Below the pieces are notes generated by a model. That model made no database searches and was not told the origin of the DNA. It saw nothing but the letters and a program-made list of their open reading frames with translations. The translations under genes were made by a program, and so were the position numbers. 8,694 nucleotides of DNA, taken from positions 1 to 8,694 of the forward strand of contig CAKUND010000087.1 in assembly GCA_934668295.1 (NCBI GenBank), read 5' to 3'. This DNA is from an uncultured Oscillospiraceae bacterium. GTDB taxonomy: Bacteria > Bacillota > Clostridia > Oscillospirales > Oscillospiraceae. The number at the start of each line of letters is the position of its first letter. Within the stretch, counting starts at the first letter, position 1. This document shows, piece after piece, positions 1 through 6,312 of this stretch.

Positions 1-37
1 GGCGATATATAAAATCCGTGGATCTTATTCCAATCCT

Positions 38-66
38 ATTATACCGTTTTGTATGCTGCAATGCAA
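38..66 (-). promoter_or_regulatory. Possible leftward (divergent) sigma-A promoter
   Basis: Read on the minus strand, TTGCAT (plus 61-66) and a perfect TATAAT (plus 38-43) are separated by 17 bases, so transcription would start near position 31 and run off the left edge. The -10 is ideal but the -35 matches TTGACA at only three positions. No reading frame in bases 1-120 looks coding on either strand, which fits a promoter region between two divergent transcription units. The divergent gene itself lies outside the window, so its identity is unknown. Confidence 0.4.
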
Positions 67-134
67 GTGAAATCCGGGCTTTCCGAGCCGCTTCGTCAAG
101 ATTTGGAAGAATCCTCAAAAATCATGCCAGGCTC

Positions 135-163
135 TTGACTTCAGCGACAAACTGTGTTAAAGT
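135..163 (+). promoter_or_regulatory. Promoter of the T-box leader
   Basis: TTGACT at 135-140 and TAAAGT at 158-163 are 17 bases apart, and a TG one base upstream of the -10 (155-156) gives an extended -10 element. The predicted start is near 169-171, just before the first T-box Stem I sequences, which is where the promoter of such a leader should lie. The -10 hexamer itself matches the consensus at only four of six positions. Strength and exact start are inferred. Confidence 0.6.
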
Positions 164-379
164 ATGACATGTTGAATGCCATGACGAAACCAAGTACGTC
201 CCGACCTTCCCTGTCCAGAGAGCTGCCGTATGGTGCAAGGCAGCACAGGCGTCCGGACGGAATACCTTTCCGAGCAGCTTCCCCAACGCGGCTCTGTCCG
301 CAAGTAGGCGAAGACGGGTGCGCCCGATAACGCGCAGTGGGCATGCCAGTGCCCAGCTGAGGCCGCGCAGGCGGTAAAT

Positions 380-411
380 AGAGGTGGTACCACGGGAGCT
401 TCTCGTCCTCT
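380..411 (+). promoter_or_regulatory. T-box antiterminator (UGGU bulge)
   Basis: The element GAGGTGGTACCACGGGAGC (381-399) is a clear form of the T-box consensus AGGGTGGNACCGCG. Here AGAGG (380-384) can pair with CCTCT (407-411) to form the antiterminator, leaving the UGGU-containing bulge free to bind the tRNA 3' end. The 3' side (407-411) is shared with the terminator stem below, so the two structures exclude each other, which is the switch. Confidence 0.88.
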
Positions 412-447
412 GCACTTTTCAGAATGTGCAGCGGGCGTTTTCTTTTA
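405..447 (+). terminator. Intrinsic terminator of the T-box leader
   Basis: GTCCTCTGCAC (405-415) pairs with GTGCAGCGGGC (426-436) in 10 of 11 positions (one G-U, one T/C mismatch), with a 10-base loop, followed by the U-rich tract TTTTCTTTTAT (438-448). It lies 30 bases before the first start codon. Its 5' arm overlaps the antiterminator, so it forms when charged tRNA is abundant and stops transcription before the synthetase gene. Confidence 0.88.
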
Positions 448-477
448 TCTGCGATCCGCTGCAAAGGAGGATTTTGT

Positions 478-2115
478 ATGGTCATTACGGATTTTCTGGA
501 ACGGAATGCAAGACTTTACGGGTCTGATATTGCGCTGGTCGAAGTCAACCCGTCGGAAGAACGCGACAGCGCCGTCACCTGGCGCGAGGCAAGTCTGATC
601 GCAGAGGCACAGCCCGACGCGCCGTACCGGCGGGAGCTGTCCTGGCGGGATTTTGACCGCCGGGCAAACCGGTTCGCCAACTTTCTTCTGAGTAGGAATA
701 TCCGGCGCGGCACGAAGGTCGGCATTCTGCTGATGAACTGTCTGGAATGGCTGCCGATCTACTTTGGTATTCTGAAAGCCGGATGTATTGCCGTTCCGCT
801 CAACTTCCGGTATGCGTCCGATGAAATTTCCTACTGTCTGGAGCTGGCGGACGTGGAGGTTCTGGTTTTCGGGCCGGAATTTGTTTCGCGTCTTGATCCG
901 ATTCAGGAGAGTCTGACGCGCGTGAGGCTCCGGCTGTTTGTGGGACGGAACGTGCCGGACTATGCCGAGGACTGCCGCAGACTCATGGGCTTCTGCTCGT
1001 CGAGCGTTCCGCCTGTTGCGCTGGATGAAAACGACGACGCAGCGATCTATTTCTCCTCCGGCACGACCGGCTTTCCAAAGGCGATCCTGCACCGGCACAA
1101 GGCGCTTGTCTGCTCCTGCATGACCGAGCAGCATCACCATGGGCAGACAAAGGACGACGTGTTCCTCTGCATCCCGCCGCTCTATCACACGGGCGCGAAA
1201 ATGCACTGGTTCGGAAGTCTGATTTCCGGAAGCAAGGCCGTGTTGCTGCGCGGCGTGAAGCCGGAATGGATCCTGCGGACAGTTACGGAGGAAAAATGCA
1301 CCATCGTCTGGCTGCTGGTGCCGTGGGCGCAGGACATTCTGGACGCCATCGAATCCGGGCGCGTCAATCTTGAGCACTATCTGCTCGACCAGTGGCGGCT
1401 CATGCACATTGGTGCGCAGCCGGTCCCGCCCAGTCTCATCAAGCGCTGGCTCAAATACTTCCCGCACCACAAATACGATACGAACTACGGTCTGAGCGAG
1501 TCCATCGGCCCCGGCTGCGTGCATCTGGGCGTGGACAATATCGAAAAGATCGGCGCGATCGGCAAGGCCGGCTATCTCTGGCAGACGCGCATTATTGACG
1601 AGGGTGGAAACGATGTCGCTCCCGGCGAGATCGGAGAGCTTGCGGTCAAGGGCCCCGGCGTCATGAAATGCTATTATAAAAACCCGGAGGCGACAGCTGA
1701 GATCCTGCATGGCGATTGGCTCTGGACAGGCGATATGGCCCGCGAGGATGCGGATGGGTTTATTTATCTGGTCGACCGCAAAAAGGATGTTATTATTTCC
1801 GGCGGTGAAAATCTGTATCCCGTACAGATCGAGGATTTCCTGCGCAGAAATGAGAAAATCAAGGACGTGGCTGTCATCGGCCTGCCAGATCAGCGGCTCG
1901 GTGAGATCGCAGCGGCGGTCATTGAGCTGAAGGACGGCGTGAGCTGCACGGAAGCGGAAATTCAGGACTTCTGCCGGGAGCTGCCGCGCTATAAGCGGCC
2001 GCGCCGGGTGATCTTTGCAAAGGTCCCGCGCAATCCGACGGGAAAAATCGAAAAGCCTGTTCTGCGGCAGATCTACTGCGGCGGAAGGCTCGTCGAGGAG
2101 CAGACAAAAGCATAA
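478..2115 (+). CDS. AMP-forming acyl/aryl-CoA synthetase (class I adenylate-forming enzyme)
   Basis: This 545-residue cytoplasmic enzyme should activate a carboxylic acid with ATP to an acyl-AMP and then to a CoA thioester. The family signatures are present in order: the P-loop YFSSGTTGFPKA (191-202), NYGLSES (336-342), TGDMAREDADGF (417-428), the hinge region DRKKDVIISGGENLYP (433-448), and the C-terminal PTGK with the catalytic lysine K523. The ATG at 478 is preferred over the upstream in-frame ATG at 424, because 424 lies inside the terminator hairpin while AAAGGAGG (463-470) sits 7 bases before 478. About 25 residues between the N-terminal strand and SWRDFDRRAN (about 28-52) look like an insertion relative to ordinary acyl-CoA synthetases. 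It is the first gene behind the tyrosine-type T-box and precedes iorAB, so an arylacetate such as 4-hydroxyphenylacetate is a reasonable substrate. Sequence alone does not exclude a fatty or other aromatic acid. Confidence 0.88.
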   Translation: MVITDFLERNARLYGSDIALVEVNPSEERDSAVTWREASLIAEAQPDAPYRRELSWRDFDRRANRFANFLLSRNIRRGTKVGILLMNCLEWLPIYFGILKAGCIAVPLNFRYASDEISYCLELADVEVLVFGPEFVSRLDPIQESLTRVRLRLFVGRNVPDYAEDCRRLMGFCSSSVPPVALDENDDAAIYFSSGTTGFPKAILHRHKALVCSCMTEQHHHGQTKDDVFLCIPPLYHTGAKMHWFGSLISGSKAVLLRGVKPEWILRTVTEEKCTIVWLLVPWAQDILDAIESGRVNLEHYLLDQWRLMHIGAQPVPPSLIKRWLKYFPHHKYDTNYGLSESIGPGCVHLGVDNIEKIGAIGKAGYLWQTRIIDEGGNDVAPGEIGELAVKGPGVMKCYYKNPEATAEILHGDWLWTGDMAREDADGFIYLVDRKKDVIISGGENLYPVQIEDFLRRNEKIKDVAVIGLPDQRLGEIAAAVIELKDGVSCTEAEIQDFCRELPRYKRPRRVIFAKVPRNPTGKIEKPVLRQIYCGGRLVEEQTKA

Positions 2116-2126
2116 ACGAACAAAGC

Positions 2127-2155
2127 TTGACGAACACAGTCGAAGCGTATAAAAT
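2127..2155 (+). promoter_or_regulatory. Likely internal promoter for iorA
   Basis: In the 87-base, AT-rich gap after the synthetase, TTGACG (2127-2132) and TAAAAT (2150-2155) are 17 bases apart; each differs from consensus by one base. An overlapping perfect TATAAT (2155-2160) would need a 22-base spacer and is less likely to be used. An imperfect dyad CTTGAC/GTCGAAG (2126-2131/2139-2145) and two copies of CGAACA (2117-2122, 2131-2136) overlap the -35 and could be an operator. No terminator is seen in the gap, so read-through from the T-box promoter is also possible. Confidence 0.55.
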
Positions 2156-2202
2156 ATAATGATAATTTTCATGCGGCTCCGCCGCGAACAGGAGGAATCT
2201 CG

Positions 2203-3936
2203 ATGAAAACCCTGATGCTCGGCAACGAGGCTGCCGCTCGCGGCCTGTACGAGGCCGGATGCAGCTTTGTCTCCAGCTACCCCGGTACGCCCAGCACGGA
2301 GATCACGGAATGCGCGGCCAAATACCCGGAAATTTACGCAGAATGGGCTCCAAATGAAAAAGTTGCGATGGAGTCCGCGTTCGGCGCAAGTCTGGCAGGC
2401 TACCGCAGCTTCTGCGGCATGAAGCACGTCGGACTGAATGTTGCGGCCGACCCGCTGTTTACGCTGTCCTATACCGGTGTGCGCGGCGGACTTGTCATCG
2501 GCGTGGCAGACGATGCGGGCATGCACTCGTCGCAGAACGAGCAGGATTCGCGCCATTATGCCATTGCAGCAAAGCTGCCGATGCTTGAACCGTCCGACGC
2601 GGCGGAATCGCTGGCGTTTGCTAAGCTGGCATATGAGATCTCCGAAAAATTTGACACGCCGGTGCTCCTTAAAATGTGTACCCGCGTGGCACACTCCCAG
2701 AGTGTGGTAGAGCCGTCTGACAGACAGGAATTCACACCGATCCCCTATGAAAAGAATATTGCAAAATTTGTGATGATGCCCGCCTGTGCAAAGGCGCGGC
2801 ACCCCATCGTCGAACAGCGGACGCGCGCACTGCAGGCCTGGGCTGAGACGGCGGAGATCAACCATGTGGAGGATGGTGCCGACCATTCCATCGGCCTGAT
2901 CGCGTCCTCGACCAGCTATCAGTACGTCAAAGAGGTCTGCGGCGACCGGTATCCTGTTCTGAAGCTCGGTATGGTCAATCCCCTGCCGGTTCAGAAAATT
3001 CAGGAGTTTGCAAAGGACGTTGAAAAGGTCATTGTCGTTGAGGAACTGGACGGAATTATAGAAGCGCACTGCCGCTCCATCGGTGTGCAGAACGTCACCG
3101 GCAAGGAGCTGTTCGGCTGTATCGGCGAGTTCAGCCAGAATTACGTGGCGGAAAAGCTTGGCATGCCCGTGCACGCCGGCCATAAGCTGGACGAAGCGAT
3201 TCCGGCCCGCCCGCCCGTCATGTGCGCAGGCTGTCCGCACAGAGGCCTGTTCTATACGCTGAAAAAGAACAAGCTGACGGTGCTCGGCGATATCGGCTGT
3301 TATACATTGGGTGCAGCCGCCCCGCTTGCCGCCATCGATTCGACCATCTGCATGGGCGCGTCTGTTTCGGGCTTGCATGGGTTCAATAAAGCCTCCGGCG
3401 AAAAGAATGCGGCGCATACCGTCGCCGTCATCGGCGATTCGACATTTATGCACTCCGGCGTGACAGGACTCATCAATATCGCGTATAACGAATCGACTTC
3501 GACCGTTATCATTCTGGACAACTCCATCACCGGTATGACCGGGCACCAGCAGAACCCGACGACGGGCTTCAATCTGAAGGGAGATCCCTGCACGAAGATC
3601 GATCTGGAAGCGCTGTGCCATGCCGTCGGCATCCGGCGGGTTCGCGTCGTCGATCCGTATGATCTTTCCGCCTGTGACAAGGCGGTCAAGGAAGAACTGG
3701 CTGCGGACGAGCCGTCGGTCATTATCTCCCGCCGGCCGTGTGCGCTGCTCAAATACGTGAAGCACCCCGGCCCCATTGAGGCAAAGCCTGAAAAGTGCGT
3801 AGGCTGCAAGTCCTGCATGAAGCTCGGCTGTCCGGCCATCAGCGTGATGGGCGGCAAGGTGCAGATCGACAACACCCTCTGCACGGGCTGCGGCCTGTGC
3901 CGCCAGCTGTGCCATAAGGGCGCGCTGGGCGAATGA
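2203..3936 (+). CDS. iorA: Indolepyruvate:ferredoxin oxidoreductase, alpha subunit
   Basis: IorA is the catalytic subunit of the thiamine-diphosphate enzyme that reversibly converts an arylpyruvate, CoA and oxidised ferredoxin into aryl-acetyl-CoA, CO2 and reduced ferredoxin. The 577 residues follow the family order. An N-terminal pyrimidine-binding half contains SSYPGTPSTEITE (24-36). The IorA-typical CAGCPHRG is at 341-348. The diphosphate-binding half contains GDIGCYTLG (362-370) and GDS...DNS (411-441). The C-terminal ferredoxin domain carries two [4Fe-4S] cysteine sets: C532/C535/C538/C543, with the four-residue last gap known in IorA, and C560/C563/C566/C570. Length is close to the family norm. 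An AGGAGG (2190-2195) lies 7 bases before the ATG. It is followed 16 bases later by iorB, its partner subunit. A role in aromatic amino acid metabolism is supported by the neighbouring ligase and aminotransferase genes; the exact arylpyruvate preference (phenyl-, hydroxyphenyl-, indole-) cannot be read from the sequence. Confidence 0.95.
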   Translation: MKTLMLGNEAAARGLYEAGCSFVSSYPGTPSTEITECAAKYPEIYAEWAPNEKVAMESAFGASLAGYRSFCGMKHVGLNVAADPLFTLSYTGVRGGLVIGVADDAGMHSSQNEQDSRHYAIAAKLPMLEPSDAAESLAFAKLAYEISEKFDTPVLLKMCTRVAHSQSVVEPSDRQEFTPIPYEKNIAKFVMMPACAKARHPIVEQRTRALQAWAETAEINHVEDGADHSIGLIASSTSYQYVKEVCGDRYPVLKLGMVNPLPVQKIQEFAKDVEKVIVVEELDGIIEAHCRSIGVQNVTGKELFGCIGEFSQNYVAEKLGMPVHAGHKLDEAIPARPPVMCAGCPHRGLFYTLKKNKLTVLGDIGCYTLGAAAPLAAIDSTICMGASVSGLHGFNKASGEKNAAHTVAVIGDSTFMHSGVTGLINIAYNESTSTVIILDNSITGMTGHQQNPTTGFNLKGDPCTKIDLEALCHAVGIRRVRVVDPYDLSACDKAVKEELAADEPSVIISRRPCALLKYVKHPGPIEAKPEKCVGCKSCMKLGCPAISVMGGKVQIDNTLCTGCGLCRQLCHKGALGE

Positions 3937-3952
3937 GAAAGGAGGTACTGTC

Positions 3953-4525
3953 ATGGAAACGAAAAACATCATGATCGTCGGCGTCGGCGGACAGGGTACG
4001 CTGCTGGCCAGCAAGCTGCTGGGCAGGATTCTGCTGGAAAACGGCTATGACGTGAAGGTCAGTGAGGTTCACGGCATGAGCCAGCGCGGCGGCAGCGTCG
4101 TGACCTATGTGCGCTATGGCGAGAAGGTCTACTCTCCGATCATCGACAAGGGCGAGGCCGATTTCGTTCTCTCGTTTGAGCTTCTGGAAGCAGCCCGCTG
4201 GGCTGACTATCTGAAGGAGGGCGGCGTCCTGCTGACCAATACGCAGAAGATCAATCCCATGCCGGTCATTACCGGCGCGGCGGACTATCCGCAGTCGTTG
4301 GAGGAAAAGCTTGCGTCACTTCCCGTTCGGCTTGACGCAATGGATGCGCTGGGACTTGCGCTCAAAGCTGGCTCGGCTAAGGCAGTCAACCTTGTGCTCC
4401 TGGGCAGGCTCAGCAGGTATTTCCACTTTACGGACACGCAGTGGCAGGATGCGATCGAAAAGAGCGTCCCCGCAAAATTCCTCGAACTCAACAAGAAGGC
4501 TTTCGCGCTCGGCGCAGAGGCATAA
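3953..4525 (+). CDS. iorB: Indolepyruvate:ferredoxin oxidoreductase, beta subunit
   Basis: This 190-residue protein is the small subunit that completes IorAB and corresponds to the gamma domain of pyruvate/2-oxoacid:ferredoxin oxidoreductases. Visible marks are the glycine-rich start GVGGQGTLLASKLL (10-23) and the family signature EVHGMSQRGGSV (38-49). No iron-sulfur cysteines are present, as expected, since the clusters are in IorA. AAAGGAGG (3937-3944) is placed 8 bases before the ATG. The gene starts 16 bases after the iorA stop and ends 16 bases before the ligase gene, consistent with translation from one message. Confidence 0.95.
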   Translation: METKNIMIVGVGGQGTLLASKLLGRILLENGYDVKVSEVHGMSQRGGSVVTYVRYGEKVYSPIIDKGEADFVLSFELLEAARWADYLKEGGVLLTNTQKINPMPVITGAADYPQSLEEKLASLPVRLDAMDALGLALKAGSAKAVNLVLLGRLSRYFHFTDTQWQDAIEKSVPAKFLELNKKAFALGAEA

Positions 4526-4541
4526 GACATAAGGAGAACCC

Positions 4542-5840
4542 ATGGAACGGTATTATCAGCAGGAAATCGAATGCGCCAGTCGGGAACAGATCCGGGCCTG
4601 GCAGGATGAACGGCTTGTCCGGCAGGTGCGGCACGTATGGGACAATGTTTCCTATTACCGTGCAAAGATGGAAGAAGCACATGTCACGCCGGACGACATC
4701 AAGAGCCGGGACGATCTTTACAAGCTGCCTTTTTTGAGCAAGGCCGATCTGCGGGAGGCATACCCGTTTGGACTTTTGGCAGAGCCGCTGGAAAAATGCG
4801 TCCGCATCCACTCCACCTCCGGCACGACCGGCAAGCGCGTCGTCGCGTTTTACACGAAGGAGGATATTGACCTCTGGAACGACTGCTGTGCGCGTGCGCT
4901 GGCTGCTGCGGGCGCAGGCCCGGAGGATGTATGTCAGGTCGCGTATGGCTACGGTCTGTTCACCGGCGGCTTCGGGCTCAACGGCGGCAGTCAGAAGCTC
5001 GGCTGCCTGACGCTGCCGATGTCCTCCGGCAACACCGACCGGCAGCTGCAGTTCATGGAGGATCTCGGCTCGACCATTCTGTGCTGCACGCCGTCCTATG
5101 CGGCGTATCTGGCAGAGTCTATCCACGAGCGTGGACTGCAGGACAAGATCCGTCTGAAGGCCGGTATTTTCGGCGCGGAGGCGTGGAGCGAGCAGATGCG
5201 GCAGGATATCCAGAAAAGCCTCGGCATCAAGGCGTATGATATCTACGGCCTGACGGAGCTTTCCGGCCCGGGTGTTGCGTATGAGTGCAGCGCACAGACC
5301 GGTATGCACATCAATGAGGATCATTTCATCGCGGAAATTATTGACCCGGACACCGGCGAGGTGCTGCCGGAGGGGACGCAGGGCGAGCTGGTATTTACCT
5401 CGATCACGAAGCAGGCCTTCCCGCTGCTGCGTTACCGGACGCGCGATATCTGCGTTCTGCGTCATGAGGACTGCCCCTGCGGACGGACGCATATCAAGAT
5501 GTGCAAGCCTATGGGCCGCAGCGACGATATGCTGATCGTCAAGGGTGTGAACGTCTTCCCGTCGCAGATCGAAACGGTGCTGCTGGAGCATGGATATACG
5601 TCCAATTATCAGATCGTCGTCGACCGTGTCAACAACTCCGACACGCTCGATGTGCTTGTTGAGATGACGCCGGAGCACTTCTCCGACTCTCTGGCCGAGA
5701 TCACGCAGCGTGAAAAGAGCCTTGTCGCCGCGCTCAAGGCGATGCTTGGTATTTTCGCGCAGGTGCATCTTGTTTCCCCGAAATCGATTGCCCGCAGCGA
5801 GGGCAAGGCCATCCGCGTGATCGACAAGCGCAGGATCTAA
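4542..5840 (+). CDS. paaK: Phenylacetate-CoA ligase (PaaK family, AMP-forming)
   Basis: The 432-residue product has the compact length and motifs of the PaaK family, which makes phenylacetyl-CoA from phenylacetate, ATP and CoA and often accepts other arylacetates. Seen are the ATP loop STSGTTGK (91-98), GAEAWSEQMR (211-220), the aromatic-binding DIYGLTELSGPG (233-244), YRTRD (298-302), GRSDDMLIVKGVNVFPSQIE (325-344), and a C-terminal SEGKAIRV whose K422 is the likely catalytic lysine. C249, H256, C311 and C313 (YEC, GMH and CPCGR) resemble a structural metal site found in the family; that is an inference. A ribosome binding site AAGGAG (4531-4536) precedes the ATG. Placement directly after iorAB means it handles the CoA ester that IorAB makes or uses. 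It is only distantly related to the first ligase of the cluster, so the two probably differ in substrate. Confidence 0.93.
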   Translation: MERYYQQEIECASREQIRAWQDERLVRQVRHVWDNVSYYRAKMEEAHVTPDDIKSRDDLYKLPFLSKADLREAYPFGLLAEPLEKCVRIHSTSGTTGKRVVAFYTKEDIDLWNDCCARALAAAGAGPEDVCQVAYGYGLFTGGFGLNGGSQKLGCLTLPMSSGNTDRQLQFMEDLGSTILCCTPSYAAYLAESIHERGLQDKIRLKAGIFGAEAWSEQMRQDIQKSLGIKAYDIYGLTELSGPGVAYECSAQTGMHINEDHFIAEIIDPDTGEVLPEGTQGELVFTSITKQAFPLLRYRTRDICVLRHEDCPCGRTHIKMCKPMGRSDDMLIVKGVNVFPSQIETVLLEHGYTSNYQIVVDRVNNSDTLDVLVEMTPEHFSDSLAEITQREKSLVAALKAMLGIFAQVHLVSPKSIARSEGKAIRVIDKRRI

Positions 5841-5853
5841 GGAGGAAAGTGCT

Positions 5854-6309
5854 ATGGCTATTCATCAGATCTCCGTATTTTTGGAAAACCGGGCCGGACA
5901 GCTGGCTGAGATCACAGCGCTTCTGGCCAAAAACGGCATCGATCTGCGCGCGATCAACATCGCCGAAACGAGCGACTATGGCGTGCTGCGCCTCATTGCC
6001 AGCCACGAGTCGGAGGCCTGCCGTGTGCTGCGGGAGAACGGATTTATCTTCTCCACAAGCGAGGTCGTGACTGTTGGTGTGCCGGACGAACCGGGCGGAC
6101 TGAGCCGCCTGCTGCAGATTCTGGCAGAAAAGCAGATCGACGTTCAGTATATGTATTCGATCTTCGGCCAGCCGAATGGGATGGCCTACATGATCCTCCG
6201 TGTCGCGGCCCCGGCGGAAGCCTCATCGCTGCTGCGCGCAAACGGAATGCAGCTCGCCGGTGCGGCAGAGCTCGGCATTGTTTCATCAGATCAGGAAAGG
6301 CAGGAATAA
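5854..6309 (+). CDS. Tandem ACT-domain protein
   Basis: This 151-residue protein consists of two ACT domains and nothing else. The first covers about residues 4-68, with LENRAGQLAEITALLAKNGI (10-29). The second covers about 72-145, with VPDEPGGLSRLLQILAEKQI (76-95) followed by YMYSIFGQ (99-106). The G-x-L turns (AGQL, GGL) are where ACT domains usually bind small amino acids at the dimer interface. No catalytic domain, DNA-binding domain or membrane segment is seen. Stand-alone double-ACT proteins of this kind often lie beside iorAB and paaK genes; their biochemical role is not established as far as I know. A sensor that tunes the ligase or aminotransferase in response to an aromatic amino acid is an inference. 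The GGAGG (5841-5845) directly follows the paaK stop codon, so the two genes are tightly coupled. Confidence 0.9.
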   Translation: MAIHQISVFLENRAGQLAEITALLAKNGIDLRAINIAETSDYGVLRLIASHESEACRVLRENGFIFSTSEVVTVGVPDEPGGLSRLLQILAEKQIDVQYMYSIFGQPNGMAYMILRVAAPAEASSLLRANGMQLAGAAELGIVSSDQERQE

Positions 6310-6312
6310 ACG

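Larger units (their letters stand above)
170..447 (+). promoter_or_regulatory. T-box riboswitch leader, probable tyrosine specifier (UAC)
   Basis: This leader is a tRNA-sensing riboswitch. When the cognate tRNA is uncharged it stabilises an antiterminator and lets transcription enter the downstream gene. Stem I shows the usual parts: AGUA (193-196) opposite GAA (260-262) forms the loop E motif, closed by the helix CGTCC (197-201)/GGACG (255-259). Above it come CCTGT (210-214)/ACAGG (245-249), the AGAGAG bulge (217-222), and CTGCC (223-227)/GGCAG (239-243) capped by a loop with GGTG. The triplet directly after GAA is UAC (263-265), so tyrosine is the best reading. UUC (Phe, 268-270) is a less likely alternative, because it is not next to the loop E motif. 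A further hairpin TGGGCA/TGCCCA (338-343/350-355) matches the Stem III position, and CGCGGC (287-292) can pair with GCCGCG (362-367). The T-box bulge reads UGGU, which would pair with a tRNA ending in ACCA; an A discriminator fits tRNA-Tyr and tRNA-Phe but not the usual G of bacterial tRNA-Trp. The base after UAC is C, where a purine is usual, so the specifier call is not certain. Confidence 0.88.

Noticed and set aside
424..477. Upstream in-frame ATG extending the synthetase by 18 residues
   Set aside because: The ATG lies inside the terminator hairpin, has no ribosome binding site and adds a Cys-rich non-homologous leader; AAAGGAGG clearly serves the ATG at 478.
122..485. Overlapping minus-strand frames of 78-114 codons in the leader region
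   Set aside because: They overlap the T-box structure and its terminator, contradict each other, and look like random translations of structured RNA sequence.
2173..2185. Small hairpin GCGGC-TCC-GCCGC before iorA as a terminator
   Set aside because: Only five pairs with a 3-base loop and no T run after it, and it sits directly before the iorA ribosome binding site; at most it affects translation.
445..4014. Very long minus-strand open frame (1189 codons) opposite the synthetase and iorA
   Set aside because: It lies wholly opposite two genes with complete, correctly ordered family motifs, its translation shows no recognisable domain and is rich in Arg, His, Cys and Ala as expected for antisense of GC-rich codons, and it has no plausible start signal. 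It is a codon-bias shadow.
4488..5768. 426-codon minus-strand frame opposite paaK
   Set aside because: The same kind of GC-bias shadow of a well-supported gene, with no motif or ribosome binding site.
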